From: Latrodectus hesperus
Taxonomy: Eukaryota > Arthropoda > Arachnida > Araneae > Theridiidae
Length of the DNA stretch: 64,000 nucleotides
Direction of reading: 5' to 3'
NCBI GenBank assembly: GCA_037975125.1
Contig: CM075855.1
Span: forward strand, 108,704,118-108,768,117
A program made the position numbers and the translations under genes. Of the stretch, positions 28,724 through 40,457 are shown piece after piece. A model generated the notes under the pieces. The model did not search any database. It was not told the DNA's origin and saw only the letters and a program-made list of their open reading frames with translations. The stretch's first letter is position 1, and every line of letters starts with the position of its first letter.

Positions 28724-29148
28724 AGTTCTACGTTTTACTTACCTAAGATATTTGAGTTTTATCTACGCAAAGTTTAATTTTTAGCAAATATCATGCAACA
28801 AAAAAGAATGTTCTACGAACTCTTAATATAGGAAATATTCTTATATGAACATTCTTAATATGAACATACAACATTATGAACAAATATGAACATTCTTAAT
28901 ATATGAAATATAACTTATTTCTGCGTATAAATAATTGCGTACGATCACATATGAATTATTTTGAAGCTTTACGAAAGTTTGAAGAAATTATTGTGTATTT
29001 TTTTTAAAGATTGATGTTATTCAATTGCGTAAAAATATTATTAAGTCTTTATTGATGCATATTCTTTTCTGTTGCATGATATTTGCTAAAAATTAAATTT
29101 TGCGTAGATAAAACTCAAATATCTTAGGTAAGTAAAACATAGAACATT
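28724..29148. mobile_element. Foldback element with about 85-90-bp inverted arms
   Basis: The left arm (about 28724-28812) and the reverse complement of the right arm (about 29058-29148) are nearly identical, including TTTTACTTACCTAAGATATT and AGCAAATATCATGCAAC. The interior is about 245 bp of AT-rich DNA with repeated GAACATTCTTAATAT. No protein is encoded. Confidence 0.75.
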
Positions 29149-31521
29149 CATTGATGACTATATCTAATTATGAATTGCCTTTATGCAGGATATGTGCAAA
29201 GAACAAAAAAATAGAATGTTAATAAAAGAACTGGAATGAGATAAATTTATACAGCAAAATCTGTACTATTAACAGGCTAAAATGAATCTTCAATGAAAAG
29301 CAGTTATAAAATATAGCCTTGAGTGTTCTTTGCTGCTGAACGAATAAATTATCTTTTATTCTGGTTTCTTATATTTTCATACATTTATTGCAAACATTTT
29401 TTATAGGTTTTGAACATTGTTTGTGACATGTAGAATAAATTACAATGACAATACTCGTTCCAATTTTCTCCAAACAAATGTCGTTCTATTCAAACATAAA
29501 TTTGAATTTCACGGACTCGTACAAATTTCATTCAAAGATTTTTTTGATTTCTGAAACAAATTTATTTCATCCATCTTTAGTCGTTTTAATAACCGAGATT
29601 AGGAAACATAAAATTCCTAAATAATTAGTGGCAACGTTCGGAATGCTGTTCCGGCTCAGACTGTATCAGCTCTTGGAAGACATCTCCCTAACACCTGTTT
29701 ACAAGGTCAAATCGATTAATTAGTAGACTGATAAGTTTTGGTTTTTGTCGATGCCATATTACAAAGGAGTTTACGAATTTAGATGATGAAAATAGCTTCA
29801 ATCAGAATGAAATTTCTGAATTGAAATCTAGTAATTCACATCTCTTTATGATTTTTCCTTAACATTTTATATTATCTTTTTTTTAAATATTTAGAATATT
29901 CAAAACTTAAGCTGAAATTAATGGACCGAAACAAATTATGATTAAAAATCTTCTTTTCCTGATTTTGGAAACAGATTTATTTTTTTAACGTCAATAACAT
30001 TTTTGAGCCTGAATCATGGGATATATCAAGAAAAAATCGTTTGTTAACTTCGGAATGCACCCGATCGCATTAAATCTCAGGACATACCTTCTTGTTATTG
30101 CATCTGCATATTCCCCTGCACAAATCCCAGAATTGTGCGCTACCAAGTAGAAGATATCTTGTCAGCTCCTGTTAACGAGCTTGAATGAAATGAACAGTTG
30201 ACAAATGATACTTCTTAAGCTCTCATATTCACATTTATTTCAACAGCTTCAAGCAGAATTTATGTTAAGACACGAAGTAACTAAGATTATGAATCTATTT
30301 AAAGCATTGCAGTTGTCCAGTGAAATCCTTAAGATAGGCCAAAATACGATTGTACCAAAATATACAAATTACAATAAATTTTGCTGATTCTTCCTCCGCC
30401 ATTTCAACAAACTAAATCAACTAAAAATATTCTCAGAAACCTATCTAAATTTGAGAGACAATCAAAAAAATATTTTATAAGATTCCAAACATTATGAAAA
30501 ATCCTTATTTGTAATAAGAAAGATCAATCCTCTTTTTCGAAATATAATCGTAGTTTTTAAACTAATTATTTTTTATAACTGTAAGAATCATAATGAATAT
30601 AAAAAGAATAAAATCTTATGAATTAAAAATTTGTACTAATTAATAAGATGTACTCTCAATTCAACTTGTACACTGTTTAACTGCGTCTGTAGCAAATTTC
30701 TTGCATCTTACGTGTTTCCCCTACATAAATTATATCAAAGAAAAAAAACGAAAAGCATAACGTCAAATGTATTTTAATTTTATTAATATTGTTATTTATT
30801 AGTGTATTAAATATTTTATGAAATAAATTATAGTTTGAAGGGAAATCCTGATGCATGTCAAACTTAACACGTAAAATTAAATAAATTTTTTCAAAGATAC
30901 TTAAATATCTTCTCATTAAATTAAGCTAAAAATTGAAATCTATCTTATAATTTTTTTTTTAATTCAGAAAACAAATGTCGGTATCATAAACGATAAATAT
31001 CAAATAATTGTCGCAGTAATGTATGAATCATAAGTTCGAAAATTTATGTATTATTAAAAATGATGTATGAATCATAAATGTTCGTATTATTTCCAGAAAG
31101 AAAATCAAAATTTCACTTAATTGATAATTTCACAGATAAGGTTTCACTTCTTTATAATGATAAATTCAGATACTAAATACAGAAGTTTGTTATAAAAATT
31201 AAATGGCTAATATATTCCTTTACAAAAGAGAAATAAATATATCAAGCAAATACTACTTCTTCTTTTGAAATGTTATAAAGCTTGGAGACTAAATATTAAT
31301 GAAATTATTCATACTATAACATTCTTTTTCTCAGGAAAAAGAAGAAAAATTTATCGAAAATTAAATCTTCATTTTACAGAAAATTACCAAATGTATCTTT
31401 CAATTATTTTTAAGTTATCTTTTGCCGGCTTAATGAACTATATTCACTTTAAGTCTAAAAAATCAAAGTAATATATTTTTCTGATCGAATATTCTATTCA
31501 TTAAAATCACTAATGTTAATT

Positions 31522-31770
31522 GCTGCCTGACTGCGGATAGGAAGGTCCTGGATTCGAATCCCGGTTCGGGCATGGATGTAGTTTCTCTCTCTATCTATCC
31601 TGTCTTTGTCCTTTCCTTGTATGAATGAGGTATGAATGGTTGCCTACTCTATAAACGAGTACTTAGGCTATGTGTGTACTAAGAAAATCGGACCAAAATA
31701 TGGTTCAGTTGGAAAAGTGAAGCTGCGAACGCAATAATCCCATCCTAATTATCACAAGAAAAAATAAACA
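31522..31770 (+). mobile_element. SINE family C, copy 4, slightly 5'-truncated
   Basis: The copy starts within the head at CTGCCTGACTGCGGATAGG and has the B box GGATTCGAATCCCGG and a diverged family C tail. The flanks ACTAATGTTAATT and ACTAATATTAATT (31509-31521 and 31771-31783) are a target duplication with one mismatch. Confidence 0.85.
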
Positions 31771-31867
31771 ACTAATATTAATTAAATTAAGTTTTCCTTG
31801 AGACAATAATGGAAATATAAAGCTCAATAAATATTAACATTAAAAAAAAGTTTTGAATTCAGTTATG

Positions 31868-32480
31868 GTAAAACATTTATAAAAACTTAAAAATCAACAT
31901 TTTTTTAATGATACAAAACATTGTTGAATTATATTTTATTTTCCCTTTTTTTTTTAATTGATGTAGCAAAATATTATAGATTTTTTCTTTTAACATATTA
32001 TTTAAAAAGCTAGTCTTCTATTCGAGCTTACCGATGGCGGAGAAGTTAGCGTCCCTAACTTCGAAGTAGTAGGTCCCGGGTTCGATTCCTGGTTGGGGCA
32101 TGGATGTTTCTTTCTCTCTCTGTGTCACTACACTTTCGGGGTGCAGATGGCCCACCCACTGTGTACCCTAGTGTATGAGATGCCGTCATTTAATCATTAT
32201 AGAGCTGAATTGGGCAAAAGATTTAGGGCAGCCATGCATTAGAAAAAAAATATTTTTTACTTGAAAGTTTATTTCTTGAATTAAAGAAAGAAGAAAGTAA
32301 ATTGTTTAGTTGATTAATGATAAGAAAATTTGTTGAAAAGATAAATATTGCTTTGATTACAAAATTCTTTTGAATTGTTGTGTTTAAAATTATAAATTTT
32401 TACTCTTATATATTGCCGACCGATTGACTGAGTGATTAGCGTTCCTGACTCCTGACCTGTTGATCCCGAGTTCGAATCCC
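31868..32480 (+). repeat. Source-side block of the segmental copy at 42203
   Basis: This block is nearly identical in order and content to 42203-42800 and contains SINE-B copy 1 and the beginning of SINE-A copy 5. The uninterrupted flank and the intact target duplication of copy 5 here suggest that this is the donor. Confidence 0.8.
32028..32250 (+). mobile_element. SINE family B, copy 1
   Basis: The tRNA-like head carries CTTCGAAGTAGTAGGTCCCG and GGTTCGATTCCTGG, followed by GGGCATGGATGTTTCTTTCT as in family A. The tail is different (GAGATGCCGTCATTTAATCA) and ends in an A-run. Confidence 0.75.
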
Positions 32481-32727
32481 GGTTCGAGCATAGATGTTTC
32501 TTTCCATCTCTGTTTTCTCTGTGTTTCTCCGTCCTTTCTTCTGTGATGTTGTATGAATGTGGCCCGCCCTATAAACGGGTTTGTGGTGGTATGGTGCAGG
32601 TAACGCTACTCGCCTCCGTGACTTGGTTTCACAGGTGCCCGCTGGGTAACGACAAATGAGTAGCAGTCTCTGGCCTTGTTGTGGCATAGGGTTCAACCCT
32701 CTTGTGTCCGCCATTGAAAAAAAAAAT
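32415..32727 (+). mobile_element. SINE family A, copy 5 with 12-bp target duplication
   Basis: The plus-strand copy begins GCCGACCGATTGACTGAG and ends in an A-run. It is flanked by CTCTTATATATT at 32403-32414 and 32728-32739. Its left flank and head were later copied to 42.7 kb. Confidence 0.9.
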
Positions 32728-33950
32728 CTCTTATATATTAAATTATCCGCTGAAATATTTTTTCCTTTTTCATTTTGTTTAGATTATTAAATTGTGAAAT
32801 AAATTTTAAACTGTTTTTTATCTATAAGTACTAGAATTATTATTAAAATTATTTGGATAAAATAATTGTTCATTTTTATTTATGTGAAATTTCTTATAAT
32901 TCTAAATTCGCGAAACTTAAGTTATTCATGCAAAAGTGAGGAACAATAACATTTAACATAGTGGATTGCATATTGCTTTATTTTCTCGAAATAACTCTTA
33001 AAACAATTTTAACATATCATTTAAAGTGAAATAAAATTTAAATTTTATGTTTTATTATTTTATAAAACATTGAACCTTATATTTTAATATAATTTACTTT
33101 TAAAAACGATTCAAAATTTTGATGTCAAACAATATAGTCATTTTATTTCCTGGGGAAAAAACAATTTATATAAAATACATAAACATTTATTACAAAAATT
33201 TTAGTTCAAAATAAATGACGACCGAGTTAAAAAAAAATTATCAATAAAATTACTTTTTTTCGAAGTTTCATTACATATTTCCCCTAATTTTTATTAAATT
33301 ATAAGTTTCCAGCGAATTAAAAATTTTCTTTTATGATAAATGTAAACCAATTAATTTATTCCTATTGGAGAATTGGAAAAGGTCAAATATCTAATTATAT
33401 CTTTTCGGCAAGGGGTTAGGGGCATATGTTTCCATGGTAACGCTTCACACTTTGAAAGCAAAATCTGTGTCTTAAATTATCAAACCATTAGGTTGCGTTG
33501 TTTGCTTTGAAAATAAAAAAATGCTCCTAAGCAGGAAAGAAGATCGTTTCGTCGCTTCAAGTATTTTGTCTTGTATTTAACGCTTTAATGCTCCTGAATC
33601 TGATAATTTATTTATCGTGCTTTATTTTACTAAGTCGAGAACGCTTCATTCAAATTAAGTTTTCTCTGCATCAAGAATCAAATTTTGGATTTACCGTGAA
33701 TAATTATAACATTCAATATATATCTTGAATAAACACTTAATGGAAAATTGTAAAACATGGTATAAAAACAAGGTAAAAGAGTTTTTAAACTCTCTTCTCA
33801 ATAAATATATTTTTTAAAAGTTAGGTAAACTTTATTATAAAGAAACACAAACAGCTTTTTTACCATAACAAAATGAAAGTAAAAGAATTAAAGGAAGTAA
33901 ATGCTTATGACAAAAGAATAAACTATATTCCCGCTTTACAACATATGAAT

Positions 33951-34228
33951 GCCGACCAACTTGTCTATCGATCAGAGTGCCTGACTGCGGATAGAAAGGT
34001 CCTGGGTTCGAATCCCGGTTCGGGCATGGATGTACATTCTCTCTCTATCTATCCTGTCTTCGTCCTTTCTGTGTATGAATGTGTTGTAAATGGTTGCCTA
34101 CCCTATAAACGGGTCCCTATGGCATGTGTGTACTGAGGAAGTCGGACTCCACACCAAAATAGGGTTCAGTTGAAAAAGTGGAGCAGCGCACCCCATATTG
34201 TCAGCCTGGCTGGCACACGACAACAACA
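33951..34228 (+). mobile_element. SINE family C, copy 5 with target duplication
   Basis: This full-length copy begins GCCGACCAACTTGTCTATCG and ends GCTGGCACACGACAACAACA. It is flanked by ACATATGAAT at 33941-33950 and 34229-34238. A SINE-D copy was inserted 22 bp downstream of it. Confidence 0.9.
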
Positions 34229-34250
34229 ACATATGAATACTTCATTTGCA

Positions 34251-34540
34251 TGTTGTAGTTGACCCAGTACCCAGCCTTGAGCTGGGCTCTACCAATTAGT
34301 CAGAAGCAGCCGGGTGAAGTCTTCGTGATTTTGAAGCAAGGGCCAAGCAGAAGACCCCCAATACTTGGCCTGCCACCCCCAGAGGTATCATTTCACTTGG
34401 AGGACAATGCCACCAATCTCAATTTTACATGCTTCAGCCACCATCAGCGAACACGACGGATCTTTTGTTAAACCGGGATTCGAACTCACTACCTTCCGGT
34501 AATGAGAACGCCGTCCTAACCAACCAGGTCACAGCGGTCT
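34251..34540 (-). mobile_element. SINE family D, copy 2 with 11-bp target duplication
   Basis: The minus strand starts with ACCGCTGTGACCTGGTTGGT, a tRNA-like head with the B box AGTTCGAATCCCGG, followed by a family-specific body (GGTGGCTGAAGCATG). It is flanked by CTTCATTTGCA at 34240-34250 and 34541-34551. Confidence 0.85.
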
Positions 34541-34865
34541 CTTCATTTGCAAGTGACAAAATTCTTACGCATGGCCTGCTTGAACTGAGCTTATTAAAAA
34601 TAGTGAATAAGAGAAATTATGAATTGTTAAAATTATGTGCAAAATAATTTTTTTAAATATTCAGAGAAAGCGTTTCCTCTTTATTTTTATTAATTACTAT
34701 TGACTTAGCTAATTATGTAACTAATTACCATTTATAAGTAACCTGCATATTAAATAAAAAATAAACTATCTGACATTGCTGTGTATAATAAGCTCACTAT
34801 TCTTAAATTATTACTGTAATGTGATATTTAAAGGTAAATAGTGATAGCCCTTAATAGTTTTAAAG

Positions 34866-34911
34866 ATATTTTTGCAGTTGTCTCATATGAGCGAGAAGAA
34901 GACTCTTATAG
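34866..34911 (+). CDS. GARNL3: GARNL3-like gene, exon 4 (46-nt exon, Rap-GAP domain)
   Basis: This very short exon reads (H)IFAVVSYEREEDSYR. It corresponds to the HIFALVRYNQQNDNYR-type strand of GARNL3 proteins. The first two bases complete the His codon split by the preceding 19.4-kb intron, and the last two (AG) open an Arg codon finished by the first base of exon 5. The acceptor TTTTAAAG has no long pyrimidine tract. CCCTTAAT lies just upstream and resembles a U12 branch site. The donor is GTAAAT. The exon is too short for ORF finders and was located by family alignment and phase. Confidence 0.88.
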
Positions 34912-36156
34912 GTAAATATTAAGTTTTTATGTTATTTCTTTCAAGATTTTTTTCAATAAAAATGTAATAAAAATACTACTTGCTTAAAGTATACATAAAC
35001 AGAAGCTATTAAACTAATAATAACTCATGATATCTAAGCACTTTCCAAATTAAACAGCTAAATAATTTCTATAGCAATATGAATTTAGATAAAGTAAATG
35101 TCTATTTACTCCATTGTATTTTGAATTATTTATATAATACTTAAATTTTACATTTAATTTAAATATAATTCTCTCTTTGTTATTCATATTTTAATTTTTT
35201 ATCTTTACTATTCTTAAAAGATAAAAATTATTCGTTTTAAATTTAAGAAGAAAAAATAATTTGATTTAAATCTCAATAAATTTATAAGCTTAGGCTTAGT
35301 CTTATCTTAGTTAACAACAATAAAACCATAATTTATATAAGAGTTTTATTTCAATAAGTTGCTTGTACAATTATAAAGCATAAAACTTCAAAATTTTAAA
35401 TTAAATTAGATAATATTCTTTTTATAAATTAAATTTTTCATTTTCCTCATTAATATCTGAAAATATTTTTGAAATTAAATGAAAAATCTTATACTATAAT
35501 CATCGAAAATTCTTAATCATATTAATAGTTGTTTACGACGATACTAAAATTGTTTCAGTGAAATATGAACAAGAAATTTAACAGATTATTTTACTGGGAA
35601 ATCAATGTATCATTTTTTTCAATTATTTCGGAATAACCAAAATATTTAAATAAGTCTACTTTGTGTTTATTCAATTTTTTCATAAAAAGCTTATAAACAT
35701 TTTTGCAAAATAAAAATTATTCAAAGAGATTATAAATTAAATAAAAAATATTAAAGATTAATCTAAAATCTTAGAAAATATTTTACATAATAGCACTTTC
35801 TCTTTCCATTCAACAGTTTAATGTAAGAAAATAATTAACAAAGAAATTTGCTCTTAATATATAATTAGCTACTTTTAATAATTTTTTGTACGTTCAACAT
35901 ATAAATTATTCTATTTTTATAATGCAGTTAGTATCAAAATTGACAATTAAAATTTACTGATTTACTGAAATTTACTGATTAACTAAATTAATTTACTGTT
36001 TTTCTAAATTAATTTACTGAAATTTACTGATTTACTAAATTAATTTATTGAAATTTGATGATTTACTAAATTAATTTACTGAAATGAACTGATTTGCTAA
36101 AATTAATTTACTGAATTGACCACATTTATTATTTACTGATTATTTATTAAATTTAG
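34912..36156 (+). other. Intron 4-5
   Basis: The intron runs GTAAAT to TTTAG. It holds the AT-rich minisatellite at 35950-36118 just upstream of the acceptor. Nothing else was recognised. Confidence 0.8.
35950..36118. repeat. AT-rich minisatellite next to the exon 5 acceptor
   Basis: Units of roughly 30 bp built from AAATTTACTGATTTACTAAA and TTAATTTACTG are repeated about five times, ending about 40 bp before the exon 5 splice acceptor. Confidence 0.85.
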
Positions 36157-36263
36157 ATTGTCAGTGTATTCAGAGGAGTCAGTGCCTTTATTCGGTCCGA
36201 CTCTCCCAAATCCACCTATCTTCAAGAATCATCAAGAATTCAGAGAGTTTCTGTTAGTGAAAC
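36157..36263 (+). CDS. GARNL3: GARNL3-like gene, exon 5 (end of Rap-GAP core)
   Basis: After one base completing Arg, the exon reads LSVYSEESVPLFGPTLPNPP then IFKNHQEFREFLLVK and ends with one base of a Leu codon before GTAAGT. The family pattern VP.FGPPLP.PP.F.....FR.FLL.K is clearly matched. The acceptor ATTTAG lies only about 40 bp after an AT-rich minisatellite whose units resemble branch sites (see 35950-36118). Confidence 0.93.
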
Positions 36264-37925
36264 GTAAGTAATAAAGTAATATTTCTTGAATAACTTTAAA
36301 GTCTCCATATTCCGAAAAATACTGAAGATTTTGTTTAAATAAATGGTTCATCAATTACTTCAAATAAATAAAACATAGAATGATCAATTTATTATGTTAA
36401 CTTTCAAACCATATTTGCCAATTTAGAAACTGGCTACGTTGACTTTACTTAAAAATCCATAAATGTATTATTAGTTGTTTTTATTAATTTTAATAAATAA
36501 AATAGTTAATAAAACAAAACAGAATTAATTGAATTTCATAAATAATGATTTTGTCCGTTGACTCAATATTTCTGTATCTACACTCTTTTGAAATATGAGT
36601 GTTTGAATTTAAAGCGGAATACATAATATTAATATTATTATTATATAACAATAATAGAAACTATATTAAGTAACGAATAACTATAAGTATTAAATATTAC
36701 ATTTGTACTGGATAACTTATTCATATTAAATGGAAAGAATAATTTAATTTTGCTTAATAAGCATTTTTCGCTTTATTCGAAAATAAATTATGCGGCAAGT
36801 AAGGTTACATTTTTATTTCAAATCAGCATAACATTATTAGTAACAGGTGCTTCCCTTGATCTACATATTGGACTTAAAAATGAATAGTTAGCACTTTCTT
36901 CTTCAAATCAACTGTTCATGAGTTCGATCACGCAATACGATGTTGATATTTGAAGTGATCCATATCTATATCAAACAGTTGTTTTCAGACGAATTTCGTA
37001 AATGAGAAGAGAGATTATGTTCATCATTTCATAGATTCAATATCCATCTCATGTTTGTAGCTTTTCCGAATCTAGAGCAAATAATAGTCCCTTTTAAATT
37101 CGCATTCTTCTGCAAAATAATTATAGAGATAAATAAAACATTATTACGTCAGAAAGTATTTTATACGTAAAAATGTAACATTTTAAAATGTTCAAGAATT
37201 TCACATAAGGACAGAATTTTTTGTATTATATTAGATTCATTTATTTAACTTCATCTCTTTTTAATTTTATCGAGATTAAAAATATCTAAAATCTTCAATA
37301 TTTGATTCACTAGGTAATAAATTATTGAGATAAATCTCTGATAACTCACATAAAGATAGCAGCTGGAATACAAAATCACATTATACACATGTTCAACATA
37401 TGTTTTATGTAATACCTAAGTAATAAAATCCAGATATTAACGTCCATCAAACTATACTATTGTCAGATAAATTCATTTCATAGCGACTTACACCTGCAAC
37501 TTAGAATGCGAATGAGAAATTTCTCAGGAAATCATGACATTTTAAGTTTTTTTGAGCAGTGTCATAAAAATATTGGTGGATATATTTAATACCAGTTTTT
37601 CTTAGAAAAAAACTTTTTATTCAATTTCATTTTTTTATCTAAACAGAATAATAAATAAGAAGGTTATGTTAAGTGAGTAACCATTTGAATGGTTAAATCA
37701 TATTGCAGAATAAATATTTTTAGTTTCATGAAAAGAACAATCTAATTTTTTCATCAATTATGATTCTAAAAACGTCAAATAAAATCAATGTTTGACAGTG
37801 AATCATATAAAACTCTTTGTTTGCAGGAAATTCAAATTTAATAACAGTTTGAGCATAATTTTTGAACGCTGGTAAAAATAAGAATCGTTCTATTTATTAT
37901 ACATATATTTCACGAGAGGATGCTT

Positions 37926-37976
<51 letters not shown>
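37926..37976. repeat. (TG)n(TA)n microsatellite
   Basis: About six TG units followed by about 20 TA units, immediately upstream of SINE-A copy 6. Confidence 0.97.
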
Positions 37977-37980
<4 letters not shown>

Positions 37981-38290
37981 ACCGATGGCTGCGTGGTTAG
38001 CGTTCCTGACTCCTAAGCTGTTGCTCCCGGGTTCGAATCCCGGTTCGGGTATGGATCTTACTTTCTTTCTCTGTTCTCTCTGTGTTTTTCTGTCCTTTCT
38101 TCTGTGATGACGTATGAATGTGACCCACCCTATAAACGGGTTTGTGGTGGTATGGCGCGGGTATCGCTACTCGTCTCCGTGACTTGGTTCACAGGTACCT
38201 GCTGGGTAACGACAAATGAGTAGCAATTTCTGGCTTTGTTGTGGCATAGGGTTCGTCACCCAAGTGCCCGCCGTTGGAAAAAAATTATAT
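37977..38290 (+). mobile_element. SINE family A, copy 6
   Basis: The full-length plus-strand copy begins GCCGACCGATGGCTGCGTGG and ends CCGCCGTTGGAAAAAAA. It was inserted directly at the end of a (TG)n(TA)n microsatellite (about 37927-37976), so its target duplication cannot be read reliably. Confidence 0.88.
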
Positions 38291-38557
38291 ATAATTATAT
38301 AAAATATTATTATATTATATATATTAGAGTTCTATAAAGGTAAGCAGAAATGCATAGTTTTACATTTATAACTATATTAAAAGCTCTTATTATACCGTTT
38401 TCCTAAACATTTATGGAAGATAACTTAAGTATTTTAATTTCTGAGTTAATTCAGATGATGGAGAATTTTTAATTGCATATATATCTTGAAATAATTTTAG
38501 ATATAATATATTAATGTTTTAAGAACTATTAACTTCAAATAAATATTTCTTTTTTAG

Positions 38558-38673
38558 TTATAAACGGAGAAAAAGCTGCATTTAACACACCAACTTTTGC
38601 ACAAAAAAGAGAGAGAACTTTAGATATGCTGATAAAGGATCTTTATACAGAGCATATGGCTGAAAATAGAGGG
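38558..38673 (+). CDS. GARNL3: GARNL3-like gene, exon 6 (end of Rap-GAP domain and helical linker)
   Basis: The acceptor is TTTCTTTTTTAG. Two bases finish the split Leu codon, and then the exon reads INGEKAAFNTPTFAQKRERT, LDMLIKDLYTEHMAENRG. The block LINGEKA....PTFAQKR.RTL.ML is strongly conserved in GARNL3 and related Rap-GAPs and closes the GAP domain. The exon ends on a codon boundary before GTGAGT. Confidence 0.93.
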
Positions 38674-39220
38674 GTGAGTGATGAATATTTTTTTATGAAA
38701 AAATACGATATTAAAAGTTTATTCTGTAAAACATGTTTTAAAATAGTGTATTCTTTTAAGTAAATTTTGTCGAAGCATTTAATAAACTTTTTAGGATATT
38801 TTTATTTAAATTTTGTACATTTTCAGAATTTTGAACTTCTATAATTTTTAATAAACATTTTTGGATCAAATAAAACACAAAACATTTCTAAAATTTTCAT
38901 GTTGGGTGCTATTTGAAAAGGATTTCAAAATTTAATTTCTATTTCATATTTTTTTGTCTTATGAAACAGTCTTTCGTTGAGCGTAACAACTTGCGTATTA
39001 TATCTGCATTAATGTGAATGTGTACCGCACCAAAATGTGTCTAAGTTATAAGAATTATCCAATGATAATCTAAAGTAGGTTCTTAGAAAGATTAAGAATT
39101 GAAAAAGGGTATTACTTAAAACAAACTGCCTCTAGAATTTCACTTTGGCGAAATGTTTTTCTTCGCTTATTAAGGCAATTTATATACATTTTTGCATATA
39201 TACGACAGTTGATTGGTCAA

Positions 39221-39262
39221 ACGATGTATGAGGAATGATGTATGAGGAACGATGTATGAGGA
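39221..39262. repeat. 14-bp tandem repeat, 3 units
   Basis: ACGATGTATGAGGA is repeated three times, with a C-to-T change in the second unit. Confidence 0.9.
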
Positions 39263-40200
39263 AGAAAAAGAAAACATGTCAGTGTTCAGCGGCGGATAAT
39301 TTTTCGGTCTTTTAATTTTCCCAAAAATTTCCAAACATTTGAGAAAGATGTAGAATATTTTGGCTTTTACAAGAACAATAGAAAAAATCAAACAAAAATG
39401 TCAGACATCTTAATCTACAAAATCTACATTTCATAAAGGTAAGTGAAAAGGAATCAACAATAATATGCAACAATAAAATTACAATAATTTCTAGATGTAA
39501 AAATTTTTATTTAAATTTGAAAAGCATTTCCCCAGAATTTGACTGTAAAATATTTGTCGATTTACTGTCCAAAGATGCAGTAACACAATGTTAGAATCCA
39601 TGAAAATTAAGGATCTTGTATTTTATCACTTATTGCAAGATAGCATACATATATAATACACATTTTAAGCAATTTTTTTAAAAATATCCATTTTTACAAT
39701 TAAAAAAAATCTTGGAATTTAGATTTCCAAATAAAGTTTACACAGAAATATTTTAATTCTTATGCTTTCGAAGTAAATTTTTGGTGTCGTTTAATTTAGA
39801 TTTTGTATGAGGTCATCTAAAACAATTTTTTAAATTTAAATTTTAAGATCGGGATTCTAATAAATCAAAAAACTAAAATCAATAAATATGTTTGCTATAA
39901 GAATGTCCTCCTAATCTAAGAAGTGGAATCTTACCTTTCTTGATAAAGAATAGTTAAATAGATCATTTGCGGGGCTAGCATGCTTCTTTGGATGCGATTA
40001 AATCTATGTATAAGCTAATAGACACATTTTAAAACAAACAGTGGTAATGGCTATCTGTATTAAAAATATTATTTGTGTGTAAAATAAAATCGAATCTTTA
40101 TGGTACAGAACTGACTTATATTTCTCTGTTAAATCAAAAAAAATATTCATGAAAAGATATTATTTATCAACTTTGATACGTTCTGCATTTCATAAAATTC

Positions 40201-40457
40201 TGGCACTGGTGCCGTATAATCCAGAAAACCAAATTCTGAGTTTGGTGTTTTTTGGCGGATTTTCTTATGTATGTGGCAACCTTGTTTTCATTACGTCATA
40301 GTGATGGAGACCTATAAGAAATATGGAGAAAATTCTATTTTAACAACCCTAGTATTTGTATCATCATGCACGTCACAATACGTCATCTTAGCAACATTTT
40401 CTCATCGCCAAAAAAAATTCAACACATAGCATCCTGGATTATACGACACTTGTGTCA
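40201..40457 (+). mobile_element. MITE family F, copy 2
   Basis: The ends TGGCACTGGTGCCGTATAAT and (reverse complement of the right end) TGACACAAGTGTCGTATAAT form TIRs of about 24 bp that are themselves nearly palindromic. The body carries TTGGCGGATTTTCTTATGTA, GTGGCAACC, ATTACGTCATAGTGATGGAG and CATCGCCAAAAA. Confidence 0.78.

Larger units (their letters stand above)
36264..38557 (+). other. Intron 5-6
   Basis: The intron runs GTAAGT to TTTTTAG. It contains a short (TG)n(TA)n array and a SINE-A copy at 37977-38285. The stretch 36264-37920 is AT-rich with no recognised feature. Confidence 0.8.
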
